Origin: an uncultured Verrucomicrobiales bacterium
GTDB taxonomy: Bacteria > Verrucomicrobiota > Verrucomicrobiia > Verrucomicrobiales > Akkermansiaceae
DNA: 40,984 bases
Reading direction: 5' to 3'
Assembly (NCBI GenBank): GCA_937930235.1
Contig: CALGLJ010000023.1
Location: 1 to 40,984, forward strand
Under the pieces are notes generated by a model. The model saw only the letters and a program-made list of their open reading frames with translations. It did not search any database and had not been told where the DNA came from. Shown in pieces: positions 33,882-40,984 of the stretch; positions within the stretch are counted from its first letter, which is position 1, and every line of letters begins with the position of its first letter. The translations under genes and the position numbers were made by a program.

Positions 33882-36208
33882 TTTTTTGCGGTGGTGGTCG
33901 GGTTGGTGACCCGCAGGATGCCACCGTGTCCCAGTTGATGGATGATGGGGTGCTGATTTCCGGGAACGGAGACTCGGGCGAAAATATTCCGATGGCGTCC
34001 TTTGCGAGCCTCTTGAGAGACGATGAGGGGAATGCGAATTTCCTTGGTGTCTTTGGTGATTTTTTGAGGAGTCGCTTTGACTCCATGGGGGAGTGCTTCG
34101 AGGGACACGGTCGCTTCTCCTTCGAAGGGCTGGAGGGAGTCGATCTTGGCCACCATCTCCACATTTTTCCCTGGTTCGGTGGTAGCCATTTCCAAGGTAA
34201 GTGAAAGGTAGCGTTCTTTGACTGTCAGCGGGTGTAAGTCGGAAGAAAGGCGTACTTCTCCACGTTTGGTGTTAGCCCGAGCAGTCACGAGGATGCTCCA
34301 GTCACCGGGTTGGATGTTGCCTTTGGCGGCAAGGTTCAGGGTGATTTCGTTTTTTCCTTTTGGGATCTCAACTTCATTGGGAGCAGTGATCCCTGGAGGT
34401 TTATATGGAACTTGTATTTTAATGGGGGCATTGAAGTCTTTTTCGCGGGTTACGCTCACTTTGATGGGGAGAAGTCCGTTGGGGACGATGGGACTCCCGG
34501 GAAGGGAAAGCTTGAGCTGGAATGGGGCTTTCTCGATGATCGCTACGGCGATGGTGTCGTGGCTCGTCGAATGATAGGTTCCGAGGTTGTTGATTTTGAC
34601 ATGCGCAATCTCTTCCTTGAGAGGGCCCGTCATCCCTGATTGAGAGTGCTTGAGTGAAAATGGGAGGAGGCTCCCACCGAGGGGAGCTTTGGCAGACGCT
34701 TTGAAAAGAAGGGGGAAATTGTTCATCTTTTTGGTGATAGGGGGCGCTTGCACGGAGAGTCCTGGAAGGAGGGAGGGAGTAATGAGTTTGAGATCTCCGG
34801 AGATGTTTGTGCGCGTGATATTCGGAACAATGGCGAGATTGGCTCCTCGTGGGACGGCGATGAATTTGTATTTCTGATCATCATTCCGATCAGAGCTTGG
34901 GAGAGTGGCGTGGAGAGATTGAGGCTTGGGGGTGAGCTCAATGCGATAGCGGAAGTCATCTCCTCTGCGATGCAATTGATCTCGGATATTGAGAAAAAAT
35001 GTGCCGTCTTCAGGAATGTCAAAATCGAGACGACTATCTGGAGTTCCCTTGATCGCGTCATCATTGAATTTGATGTTCTTTTTGGTCTGAGCCGAACGCA
35101 CTAGGAGGGTGGTGTCAACGGGGGAGCCGAGTGAGCGGGCGAAGACTTGGGCTCGTAGTTTTTGTCCTTTCTTTGCCCGAAATCGGAACCAGTCACGATC
35201 ATTTTCGAGGGAAAGGATTCCTTCAAAAGCAAGAGGGAAAGTGGGTGCGTTCTGACGCGGGGTGGCATCCTTTGGATTCTGGTTGGGTTCTTCTTCGGTG
35301 ACGACATCCAGAGAGGAGACGCGGATGAAATGTCCGGAAGGAGTTTGATATCCGGCATGTCCGGGGCGATAGAAAAAATGTTCTTCGGGAATAGTGATTG
35401 TTTCCTGAATCGGTCCCGTAGGGTCGCCGTGGAAGGTGTAGGTTTTGCTTTCTCCGGGCTTTCCCGATACGGGGTGGACCCAGGTCGCCCGGGGGAAATG
35501 CCCGACATGGAGGCGGTATTGCGATTTGCTGGAGCCTTCGAAGGCGGATTCACGCAGATGAATGTAGTAATCACCGTCGGATGGAATTAAGACGGAAGCG
35601 GCACAGTCACGGCCTAGATGAGTGGAGTCATCATTCGCGGTGAGAATGTTTTTATGAGAGTCTAAGATTTCAATAGAGGGATCGAACATGACGCGCCCAA
35701 GTCTCATGCCTTCCACCTCGACTGAGAGGCGTTGCCCTTTTTTCATGGTGACTCGGTAGTAGTCAGAATCTTCTCGTTGCACGACTCCTTGTACGGTGAC
35801 ATTCGTAGCAATGAGTTGAGCTTTTTCAAAGGTGTCATTAAATTCATGTTTCCCATTTTTTGAGCGTTTTTCAATGACGGTTGGGAATTGGCCCACCCAG
35901 AAGGTTCTCATTTCGGTGAGGCCTTCTTTACATCTCAGCCGGAGGGGGTATTCCCCGAGAGCGGCGTCTTGAGGGATGACAATGGTGGCGATGACTTTTT
36001 GATGTTTCTCCAGTACGGTGAGGGATTTGACTTGGAGACCTTGGCGATAAAAAATGATTTCTTCGGGAGAAAAGAGACGTTTTCCAAGGAGTTCGATATT
36101 GATCTCAGTACCTCGTTCTCCGCCACGTGGTTCGACACGTTCAAGGGTCGGAGAAAAAGCAAATGCTCCGACTGCCGAGATGAGGAGAATGACCGAGAAA
36201 AGTCGCAT
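33878..36208 (-). CDS. Secreted TIG/PPC-domain protein
   Basis: A 776-residue exported protein. A signal peptide at about 1-18 is followed by a TIG/IPT-like Ig domain (about 20-110, LERVEPRGGERGTEINIELLG). Two pre-peptidase C-terminal (PPC) beta domains follow, near 120-230 (with DSDYYRVTMKKGQRLSVEVEG) and 310-430 (with DRDWFRFRAKKGQKLRAQVFA). The remainder is further beta-sandwich material. No catalytic residues are evident; a role in binding polysaccharide or holding a partner is likely. The start ATG 36208 shares one base with the DUF1501 stop, and its stop overlaps the next gene by 4 bases, so it is the second gene of a coupled operon. Confidence 0.88.
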   Translation of the reverse strand: MRLFSVILLISAVGAFAFSPTLERVEPRGGERGTEINIELLGKRLFSPEEIIFYRQGLQVKSLTVLEKHQKVIATIVIPQDAALGEYPLRLRCKEGLTEMRTFWVGQFPTVIEKRSKNGKHEFNDTFEKAQLIATNVTVQGVVQREDSDYYRVTMKKGQRLSVEVEGMRLGRVMFDPSIEILDSHKNILTANDDSTHLGRDCAASVLIPSDGDYYIHLRESAFEGSSKSQYRLHVGHFPRATWVHPVSGKPGESKTYTFHGDPTGPIQETITIPEEHFFYRPGHAGYQTPSGHFIRVSSLDVVTEEEPNQNPKDATPRQNAPTFPLAFEGILSLENDRDWFRFRAKKGQKLRAQVFARSLGSPVDTTLLVRSAQTKKNIKFNDDAIKGTPDSRLDFDIPEDGTFFLNIRDQLHRRGDDFRYRIELTPKPQSLHATLPSSDRNDDQKYKFIAVPRGANLAIVPNITRTNISGDLKLITPSLLPGLSVQAPPITKKMNNFPLLFKASAKAPLGGSLLPFSLKHSQSGMTGPLKEEIAHVKINNLGTYHSTSHDTIAVAIIEKAPFQLKLSLPGSPIVPNGLLPIKVSVTREKDFNAPIKIQVPYKPPGITAPNEVEIPKGKNEITLNLAAKGNIQPGDWSILVTARANTKRGEVRLSSDLHPLTVKERYLSLTLEMATTEPGKNVEMVAKIDSLQPFEGEATVSLEALPHGVKATPQKITKDTKEIRIPLIVSQEARKGRHRNIFARVSVPGNQHPIIHQLGHGGILRVTNPTTTAKK

Positions 36209-37539
36209 TAGGCTTTGTGAGAAAGGATTTCATCGAGGACTCGCCCGCCATCGACAATTTCGATCGGTCGTTCACCCGGAGCCATGAGCTCTTTATCACC
36301 TGTGATGCCCAGTTGGTTGTAGACCGTTTGAGCGAGATCTTCGATTTCAACCTTGTCTTCTTCAGGTTCTCCTCCGAGTGCATCGGAAGCACCGTGGACG
36401 AGGCCGCGATGGACCCCGCCGCCAGCCAAGCCGACTGAGAACACTCTTGGCCAATGATCACGTCCTCCGGTGGCGTTGATCTTAGGGGTCCGGCCAAACT
36501 CTGATGTCACCATGACAAGAGTGGAGTCGAGAAGACCACGTTCGTCGAGATCACTGATGAGCGCGGCCACGGCTTGATCGACGGGTGGGAGTTGCCGATT
36601 CACCGCGTTTTTGATCTGATCGTGATGGTCCCAGCTCCCAGCCGTGAGCGAGACAAATCGGACCCCAGATTCTACGAGTCGGCGGGCGAGGAGCATGCGC
36701 TGTCCCGGTTGGTTCATGCCGTAGCGTTTCCGCATTTTTTCAGATTCAGCTTTGAGGTTGAATGCTTCCCGGGCCTCTTGGGATGAAATGAGACGATAGG
36801 CATGCTGATAAAAGGCATCCATCGAATCGAGTGCATCTGATTGCTCTAGACTGCGGAAATGATGGTCGACGGTTTGAAGGAGTGAGCGCCGCCGGTGAAA
36901 GCGGTCTGAATTGACCCCCTGGGGCAGATTGAGATCACGGACTTGGTAATCTTTTTTTACCGGATCAGAGCCAATTGCGAAGGGGCCATGAGCTGACGAA
37001 AGATAGCCCGAATTTGCAAATTCGTTCGGAACATCAGGGACACAGACGTAGGGAGGGAGGTTGTTTTTTGAACCCAGTTCGTGAGAAATGACAGCTCCCA
37101 TGGAAGGATAATTGACGGCAGGTGACGGACGATATCCGGTGAACATGTTGTGCGTGCCACGTTCATGGGCTGCTTCTCCATGAGCCATGGAGCGGATAAT
37201 CGTCATTTTGTCCGCAATTTTGGCGACCTTTTTGAGGTTTTGAGAAAATTTCACTCCCCGAATTGCGGTATCAATGGCATCGAACGGGCCACGATAATCT
37301 GACGGTGCAAAGGGCTTCGGGTCCCAAGATTCCTGATGAGCCATTCCGCCGGGGAGAAATATCTGAATGACAGATTTTGCAACGCCGTCTCGGGTTTTAT
37401 AGTGTTTCTGTGCCCCATTTGCTTCCATCTTAAGCATCTGAGGAAGAGTGAGTCCCAGTCCGCCGAGGAGTCCGACGTGGAAAAATCCGCGACGGGAATA
37501 TTGATCGGCAAGAGGGTTTCCGGTGCAGCGATTGCTCAT
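36208..37539 (-). CDS. DUF1501 Tat-exported protein
   Basis: A 443-residue protein of the DUF1501 family, which belongs to the alkaline-phosphatase-like superfamily. The start chosen is ATG 37539 (MSNRCTGNPLADQYSRRGFF), so that the twin-arginine signal SRRGFFHVGLLGGLGLTLP lies near the N-terminus; longer starts add an unlikely hydrophobic stretch. Characteristic segments are FLPGGMAHQESWDPKP, MAHGEAAHERGTHNMFTGY, LTAGSWDHHD and TSEFGRTPKINATGGRDHW. The activity of the family is not established. It is the first gene of the operon with PPC, DUF1549/DUF1553 and WD40 cytochrome proteins, a pairing common in Planctomycetes and Verrucomicrobia. A pseudokinase gene starts 68 bases away on the other strand. 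Confidence 0.92.
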   Translation of the reverse strand: MSNRCTGNPLADQYSRRGFFHVGLLGGLGLTLPQMLKMEANGAQKHYKTRDGVAKSVIQIFLPGGMAHQESWDPKPFAPSDYRGPFDAIDTAIRGVKFSQNLKKVAKIADKMTIIRSMAHGEAAHERGTHNMFTGYRPSPAVNYPSMGAVISHELGSKNNLPPYVCVPDVPNEFANSGYLSSAHGPFAIGSDPVKKDYQVRDLNLPQGVNSDRFHRRRSLLQTVDHHFRSLEQSDALDSMDAFYQHAYRLISSQEAREAFNLKAESEKMRKRYGMNQPGQRMLLARRLVESGVRFVSLTAGSWDHHDQIKNAVNRQLPPVDQAVAALISDLDERGLLDSTLVMVTSEFGRTPKINATGGRDHWPRVFSVGLAGGGVHRGLVHGASDALGGEPEEDKVEIEDLAQTVYNQLGITGDKELMAPGERPIEIVDGGRVLDEILSHKA

Positions 37540-37606
37540 ATTTAATTTGGGTTCCGGTAATATTATACGGATCAATAGAGGAATTTCGATCATTTGAGGC
37601 TGGAAA

Positions 37607-40171
37607 ATGGTCATAAAGATGACTTACCCCTCTCATGTGGACGCTCCGAACATTCAAGGATATGAAATGGGACCACGGCTGGGTGCCGGGGTGACTGGGA
37701 ATGTCTTTGAGGCCACCCGAGCCGATGGGAAGCTCTGCGCGGTCAAGGTGTTTGATGTGATGTCGTCCAATGTGGGACTGTTGGCTAATCGGATTGCGCG
37801 CATTCGGGAGTCGGCTCTTTCTGGGGTGACTGTTCCAATTCTTGGCCAGACGCTCGATGCTCGCCCGGCATGCATTGTCATGCCCATTATGGAGAGTAAT
37901 CTTCAGCTCCGTCTCTCGCATTATTTCGAAGAGGAAGATTCGTGGCCGCTCGTTCTGGAGCTTGCCGCCCTGTTGGACAAACTCCACTCAGCGCGAGTAG
38001 CACACGGGAATTTGAAACCAGGGAACCTGTTCTTTGATGCGGATGGGAATTTGCTCTTGGCTGATTATGCCAGCGGCCTCATGCCCGAAGTGCATCGTTT
38101 AGGATATACTGACGCGTTCCTCTACGCCCCTCCCGAACAGCTCCGATCTCCGGACGGGTATTTGAATGAAGCTGGATATCGCTGGGATGTTTACGCCTTT
38201 GGTGTGTTGGCATTTCGTTTACTCAATGGGATTTTTCCACGTTGTAACGAGCTTTTTAAAGAAGTGAGTCCGGAACCGGGGACGACGAAACGCTTCCATA
38301 TCGATGCCGATTACGAGGGGATTGCCAAAGGTTTACAAGCGGATCACTTGGCCGCTTGGAAAGAAGAGCCTGCAAGCGATGCCGAAAAGCGCCAGCGCCA
38401 TATCATTGAGCATTGCCTGTCTCTCAATCCTCTGGAGCGGCCTTCTGATATGATGGAAGTGAACCGTCAGCTCACGGTCATTACCCAAGAGCTCAAACAG
38501 GAAGCGGAGCGTTCCGCCATTTTGGAGAGTGAGAGGACTGCGCATCGTCGCCGGAAGAGAATGGTTTTTGTCGCGCAAGTCCTAGGAGTGAGCGCCCTTG
38601 GGCTAGGGGGACTCTGGCAGCTGACTCAGTATAAGCGCAGTCAGGAAGCAGCCACCGCGGTAGAAGAGTTCGAGTTCATGGAGCAGTCTAAAGACACGCT
38701 CATTGCAGGATTAGAGACTGATATTCTCGCAGCGCGTGATTCAGAAAAGCGGGCACTCACGAGTGAGCAGCGCATCCAAACTGCCCTTGATCAGGAGCAG
38801 GGGAAGTCTCGCGCTCACCTCCTTTCCGCGCAGGTGACGAATGACATGCTGATGCGGTGGCTTTTGGAAAAAGGAGTCTCTGGATTACCTCCATTACAAG
38901 GGCGTCAGGGGAGGTTGAAGGCCTTGGCAAATCCCCTGCGAAAACAATTGCTGGAGTTAGAAAGTCGCGCCGGAATGGAAGATCAGAGCGCGATTCTGCG
39001 ACTTCGTTTAGCGGAGATCTACTTGGCCGGAGGAGACCTTGAGCAAGGGACGCAGGCGCTTGATAAAGCCCTACGTCTAGGGAAAGATCATCTCTCAGAT
39101 CAGGAAATTGCAACGGCTCAACTGCGGAAGCTCCTCCTGCTGTCTGAGAATCTTAAAGAAAAGAAGGACTTACTTGCGGAGCAGCTTGAGGTGACCGCGA
39201 CTGCGATTGAAAAAGCGTGGCCCACTCAGGGTGCCCGGCACTTATTAGCGCAAGCAGCGCTCCATCTGGTCAAGGGACGGCAGGCCGAGTTTTTAAAATT
39301 AGATAAACAGGCCTTAACGGAATACTACTCGGCCTTAAGCGCCTATCAGAAGTTGAGTCGAGATTTTCCAGAATCTCCGGCGCTCTATTTCACTACGGGG
39401 CGGGTCTACCTTTCTGCCGGGCAGGTCGCCGAAGGAGCGGGCGCGGTCGATGATGCGGTGACTTTACGAGGATACGCCGCGCAGCAATTTCTAAAACTTT
39501 CTAAAACAAAAGAAGGCAGCACCCCGGAGGTGGATTATCAAATCGCTTCCGCTACTGCGGCTCAGGCCGTATCTGAGTGGCAGCGCGGTAAGACCTTTGA
39601 TGCAGAAAATTTAGCAAAAACAGGACTGGGGAAACTCAGTGCACTTGCGAATAAAATGCCGGGCGACTTTCGCGTGATTTCCGACCTCGCCTCTCAGCAG
39701 GGGATCGTGGCCATGGCCCTCCGTGATGAAGGGAAGACCTCACAAGCGGCGAAGTTGCTAAAGAAGGCAATAATGGCGATGGAGACAGGTTTAAAAAAGA
39801 ACCCCAGCGATAATAAAGCCCGCTACCTCTATGCCTCTCTCCAGTGGCAAATGTGCGGAATTCTCGGTCAGCAAGGGGAGGGGGAGGAGGAGATTGAGCT
39901 CGGGATTTCGGCCCGCGATCTTTTGCGCGAGGTGCTCTCGGTGAACAAAGCAGTCCCACACCCCTACTTAGTGAGGAAGTCGTTGGCATACCTCTGCGGG
40001 GATCTGGGGCACGCTGCAGACCTCCATGGAGATCGCGAACTCGCAGTCAAGCTTCTCAAAGAATCCGTAACGCACTGGCAGAAGCTATTGGAACAACGGC
40101 CAAATAGTCCTGAAAACCTCGAAGGACTTGCGTGGGTCAAGCAGCGCTTGCAGGAGCTCGGAGCCAGTTGA
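37607..40171 (+). CDS. Membrane TPR protein with a kinase-like (pseudokinase) domain
   Basis: An 854-residue protein. The kinase fold spans about 15-290: glycine loop LGAGVTGNV (25-33), Lys47 in CAVKVFD, APPEQL (174-179) and RWDVYAFGV with Asp194. The catalytic loop reads HGNLKPGN (133-140): the HRD aspartate is replaced by Asn135. Asp153 of the metal loop is kept but the motif is DYA, not DFG. ATP binding may survive while phosphotransfer is doubtful. A membrane helix at about 319-340 separates this from an outward region of TPR-like helix pairs (about 440-850). The start is ATG 37607, with GAGG 8 bases upstream; ATG 37619 is an alternative. It is divergent from the DUF1501 operon and may sense or scaffold envelope complexes. 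Confidence 0.88.
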   Translation: MVIKMTYPSHVDAPNIQGYEMGPRLGAGVTGNVFEATRADGKLCAVKVFDVMSSNVGLLANRIARIRESALSGVTVPILGQTLDARPACIVMPIMESNLQLRLSHYFEEEDSWPLVLELAALLDKLHSARVAHGNLKPGNLFFDADGNLLLADYASGLMPEVHRLGYTDAFLYAPPEQLRSPDGYLNEAGYRWDVYAFGVLAFRLLNGIFPRCNELFKEVSPEPGTTKRFHIDADYEGIAKGLQADHLAAWKEEPASDAEKRQRHIIEHCLSLNPLERPSDMMEVNRQLTVITQELKQEAERSAILESERTAHRRRKRMVFVAQVLGVSALGLGGLWQLTQYKRSQEAATAVEEFEFMEQSKDTLIAGLETDILAARDSEKRALTSEQRIQTALDQEQGKSRAHLLSAQVTNDMLMRWLLEKGVSGLPPLQGRQGRLKALANPLRKQLLELESRAGMEDQSAILRLRLAEIYLAGGDLEQGTQALDKALRLGKDHLSDQEIATAQLRKLLLLSENLKEKKDLLAEQLEVTATAIEKAWPTQGARHLLAQAALHLVKGRQAEFLKLDKQALTEYYSALSAYQKLSRDFPESPALYFTTGRVYLSAGQVAEGAGAVDDAVTLRGYAAQQFLKLSKTKEGSTPEVDYQIASATAAQAVSEWQRGKTFDAENLAKTGLGKLSALANKMPGDFRVISDLASQQGIVAMALRDEGKTSQAAKLLKKAIMAMETGLKKNPSDNKARYLYASLQWQMCGILGQQGEGEEEIELGISARDLLREVLSVNKAVPHPYLVRKSLAYLCGDLGHAADLHGDRELAVKLLKESVTHWQKLLEQRPNSPENLEGLAWVKQRLQELGAS

Positions 40172-40643
40172 GAAATAAGATCAGTCTCACTCTTTACTCA
40201 AGGCCCAAGGAGCGGGAATGGCATATCCCTTGTCACCATAACCATGGGGAAAGCGGGGGCAGGATGAGTCGGGACCGGAGCAGATTGTATCTGATGCTGG
40301 CGGATTCTCACTTTTTTCAACGGCGGACTTTATCTGCTCCGTTAAGATGGATCAGTGAGTTCACCTCGCTCAAGAATAAGACAATTTATCCTTGCTGAGA
40401 GACCGAGCAGTCTTCAAATCAGGCGATAGCGAGAAAAACTCTTTCGGTAATACAGCTGCGAACGATGGCTGATGAGTCCGATCGCAACATCTTCTCTCGC
40501 TTGTTGAGAAATCCTTTTTTTGAGAAATTTTGAAATTGAGTTTGCTATTGTGTGTCTCCTTTCACATTTTGTATGACAAGACTTTTCGACTGCCTACCAT
40601 AAAACATGCGGCTTTTGGAATATCTTCATTAGATACACACATT
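40172..40643. other. Gene-free stretch with one inverted repeat
   Basis: No convincing gene lies here. The only clear structure is a perfect 10-bp inverted repeat, CGGAGCAGAT (40276-40285) and ATCTGCTCCG (40332-40341), with a 46-base loop. The right part becomes A/T-rich before the secreted protein start at 40644 and probably holds its promoter; I cannot name the boxes. Confidence 0.5.
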
Positions 40644-40984
40644 ATGAGAAAAAAATTAATAACTTATTCAGCATGCCTTCTCGGTATGTTCTCATCACAA
40701 GCCCAAGCTGGGTGGAGCACTCCTCCAGGCTTCCGCAATCTTCCCCGGGTCAATTTCACGAATGGACCTGGCGATGATACCCCAAGATTCGTCCGGCAGA
40801 TCAGATCATTCGGACCCACAGGCGGGATTATTAGAATCAAGCGCAGTAGTCGAGAGTACCACCTCGGTCGCATTCATGTGACAGACAATATTCACATTCA
40901 GATCGAAAGAGGGGTCCGGATTAGGCAATCCGCACAGGGGAATGTCTTCGTAATGCTCGGTGACAATGTGAGTGTGACAGGATT
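40644..40984 (+). CDS. Secreted beta-helix-like protein (3' end outside window)
   Basis: The frame opens at ATG 40644 and remains open to the right edge, about 113 residues. A signal peptide (MRKKLITYSACLLGMFSSQA) is likely cleaved after AQA at residue 22. The mature start has GDDTPRFVRQI, then short hydrophobic strands (GGIIRIK, HLGRIHV, NIHIQIERGVRI, GNVFVMLGDNVSVTG) repeating at about 20-residue intervals, as in the opening coils of right-handed parallel beta-helix proteins such as pectate-lyase-like enzymes. Not enough is visible to say whether it is an enzyme. Fold assignment is inference. Confidence 0.7.
   Translation, partial: MRKKLITYSACLLGMFSSQAQAGWSTPPGFRNLPRVNFTNGPGDDTPRFVRQIRSFGPTGGIIRIKRSSREYHLGRIHVTDNIHIQIERGVRIRQSAQGNVFVMLGDNVSVTG

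Noticed and set aside
37607-38500. Active serine/threonine kinase
   Set aside because: The catalytic-loop aspartate is Asn135 and DFG is DYA, so activity cannot be assumed; called a pseudokinase.
40132-40398. 88-residue frame overlapping the end of the pseudokinase
   Set aside because: It begins 40 bases inside the kinase gene in another frame and shows no recognisable domain or start signal.
1-40984. CRISPR arrays, tRNA or rRNA genes, insertion sequences, prophage genes
   Set aside because: I looked for spaced direct repeats, cloverleaf ends and transposase-like frames by eye and found none that hold up.

Overview
The window looks like a chromosomal segment from a member of the Planctomycetes-Verrucomicrobia-Chlamydiae group, most likely Verrucomicrobiota. 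This rests on gene content, not on any search. There is a Planctomycetes/Verrucomicrobia-type secreted cytochrome operon (DUF1501, PPC/TIG, DUF1549+DUF1553, PSCyt1-WD40), a PEP-CTERM-tagged exported protein, Gram-negative outer-membrane genes (TonB receptor, lipoproteins), weak Shine-Dalgarno sites and TPR kinase-like proteins. No rRNA, tRNA, insertion sequence, phage gene or CRISPR array was recognised.

Layout. (1) 1-2827, minus: a short operon of a DUF3313-like lipoprotein, a GT4 glycosyltransferase and a HAD-family hydrolase that runs off the left edge. (2) 2866-6230, plus: ftsH and trxB, closed by a strong terminator at 6271-6307. (3) 6387-9954, minus: five uncharacterised genes, comprising a secreted protein, a GRDP-like protein, a TIGR04222-type membrane protein with a Cys/Gly tail and two small membrane proteins. 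(4) 10145-13432: a hydroxypyruvate-isomerase-like protein, a DUF4870 protein, a cytosine deaminase of the yeast Fcy1 type, a LysM lipoprotein and TatD. (5) 13434-18430, minus: glnD, a YkuD L,D-transpeptidase lipoprotein and a membrane GT2 glycosyltransferase. (6) 18664-20192, plus: an SMP-30-like lactonase and a SprT-like zinc protein. (7) 20244-24239, plus: a cobalamin riboswitch followed by a DUF4465/PEP-CTERM protein, a BtuB-like TonB receptor and a secreted surface protein, which reads as a vitamin B12 uptake locus. (8) argB (minus) and smc (plus) are divergent. (9) 29434-37539, minus: the four-gene cytochrome operon. (10) 37607-40171, plus: a TPR membrane pseudokinase divergent from that operon. 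(11) A 472-base gap with one inverted repeat, then the start of a secreted beta-helix-like protein cut by the right edge.

The parts most worth following up are the riboswitch-controlled B12 locus, the TIGR04222/GRDP cluster of unknown function, and the pseudokinase facing the cytochrome operon. Housekeeping genes (ftsH, trxB, glnD, argB, smc, tatD) are intact and ordinary apart from a long periplasmic domain in FtsH and an acidic insert in SMC.
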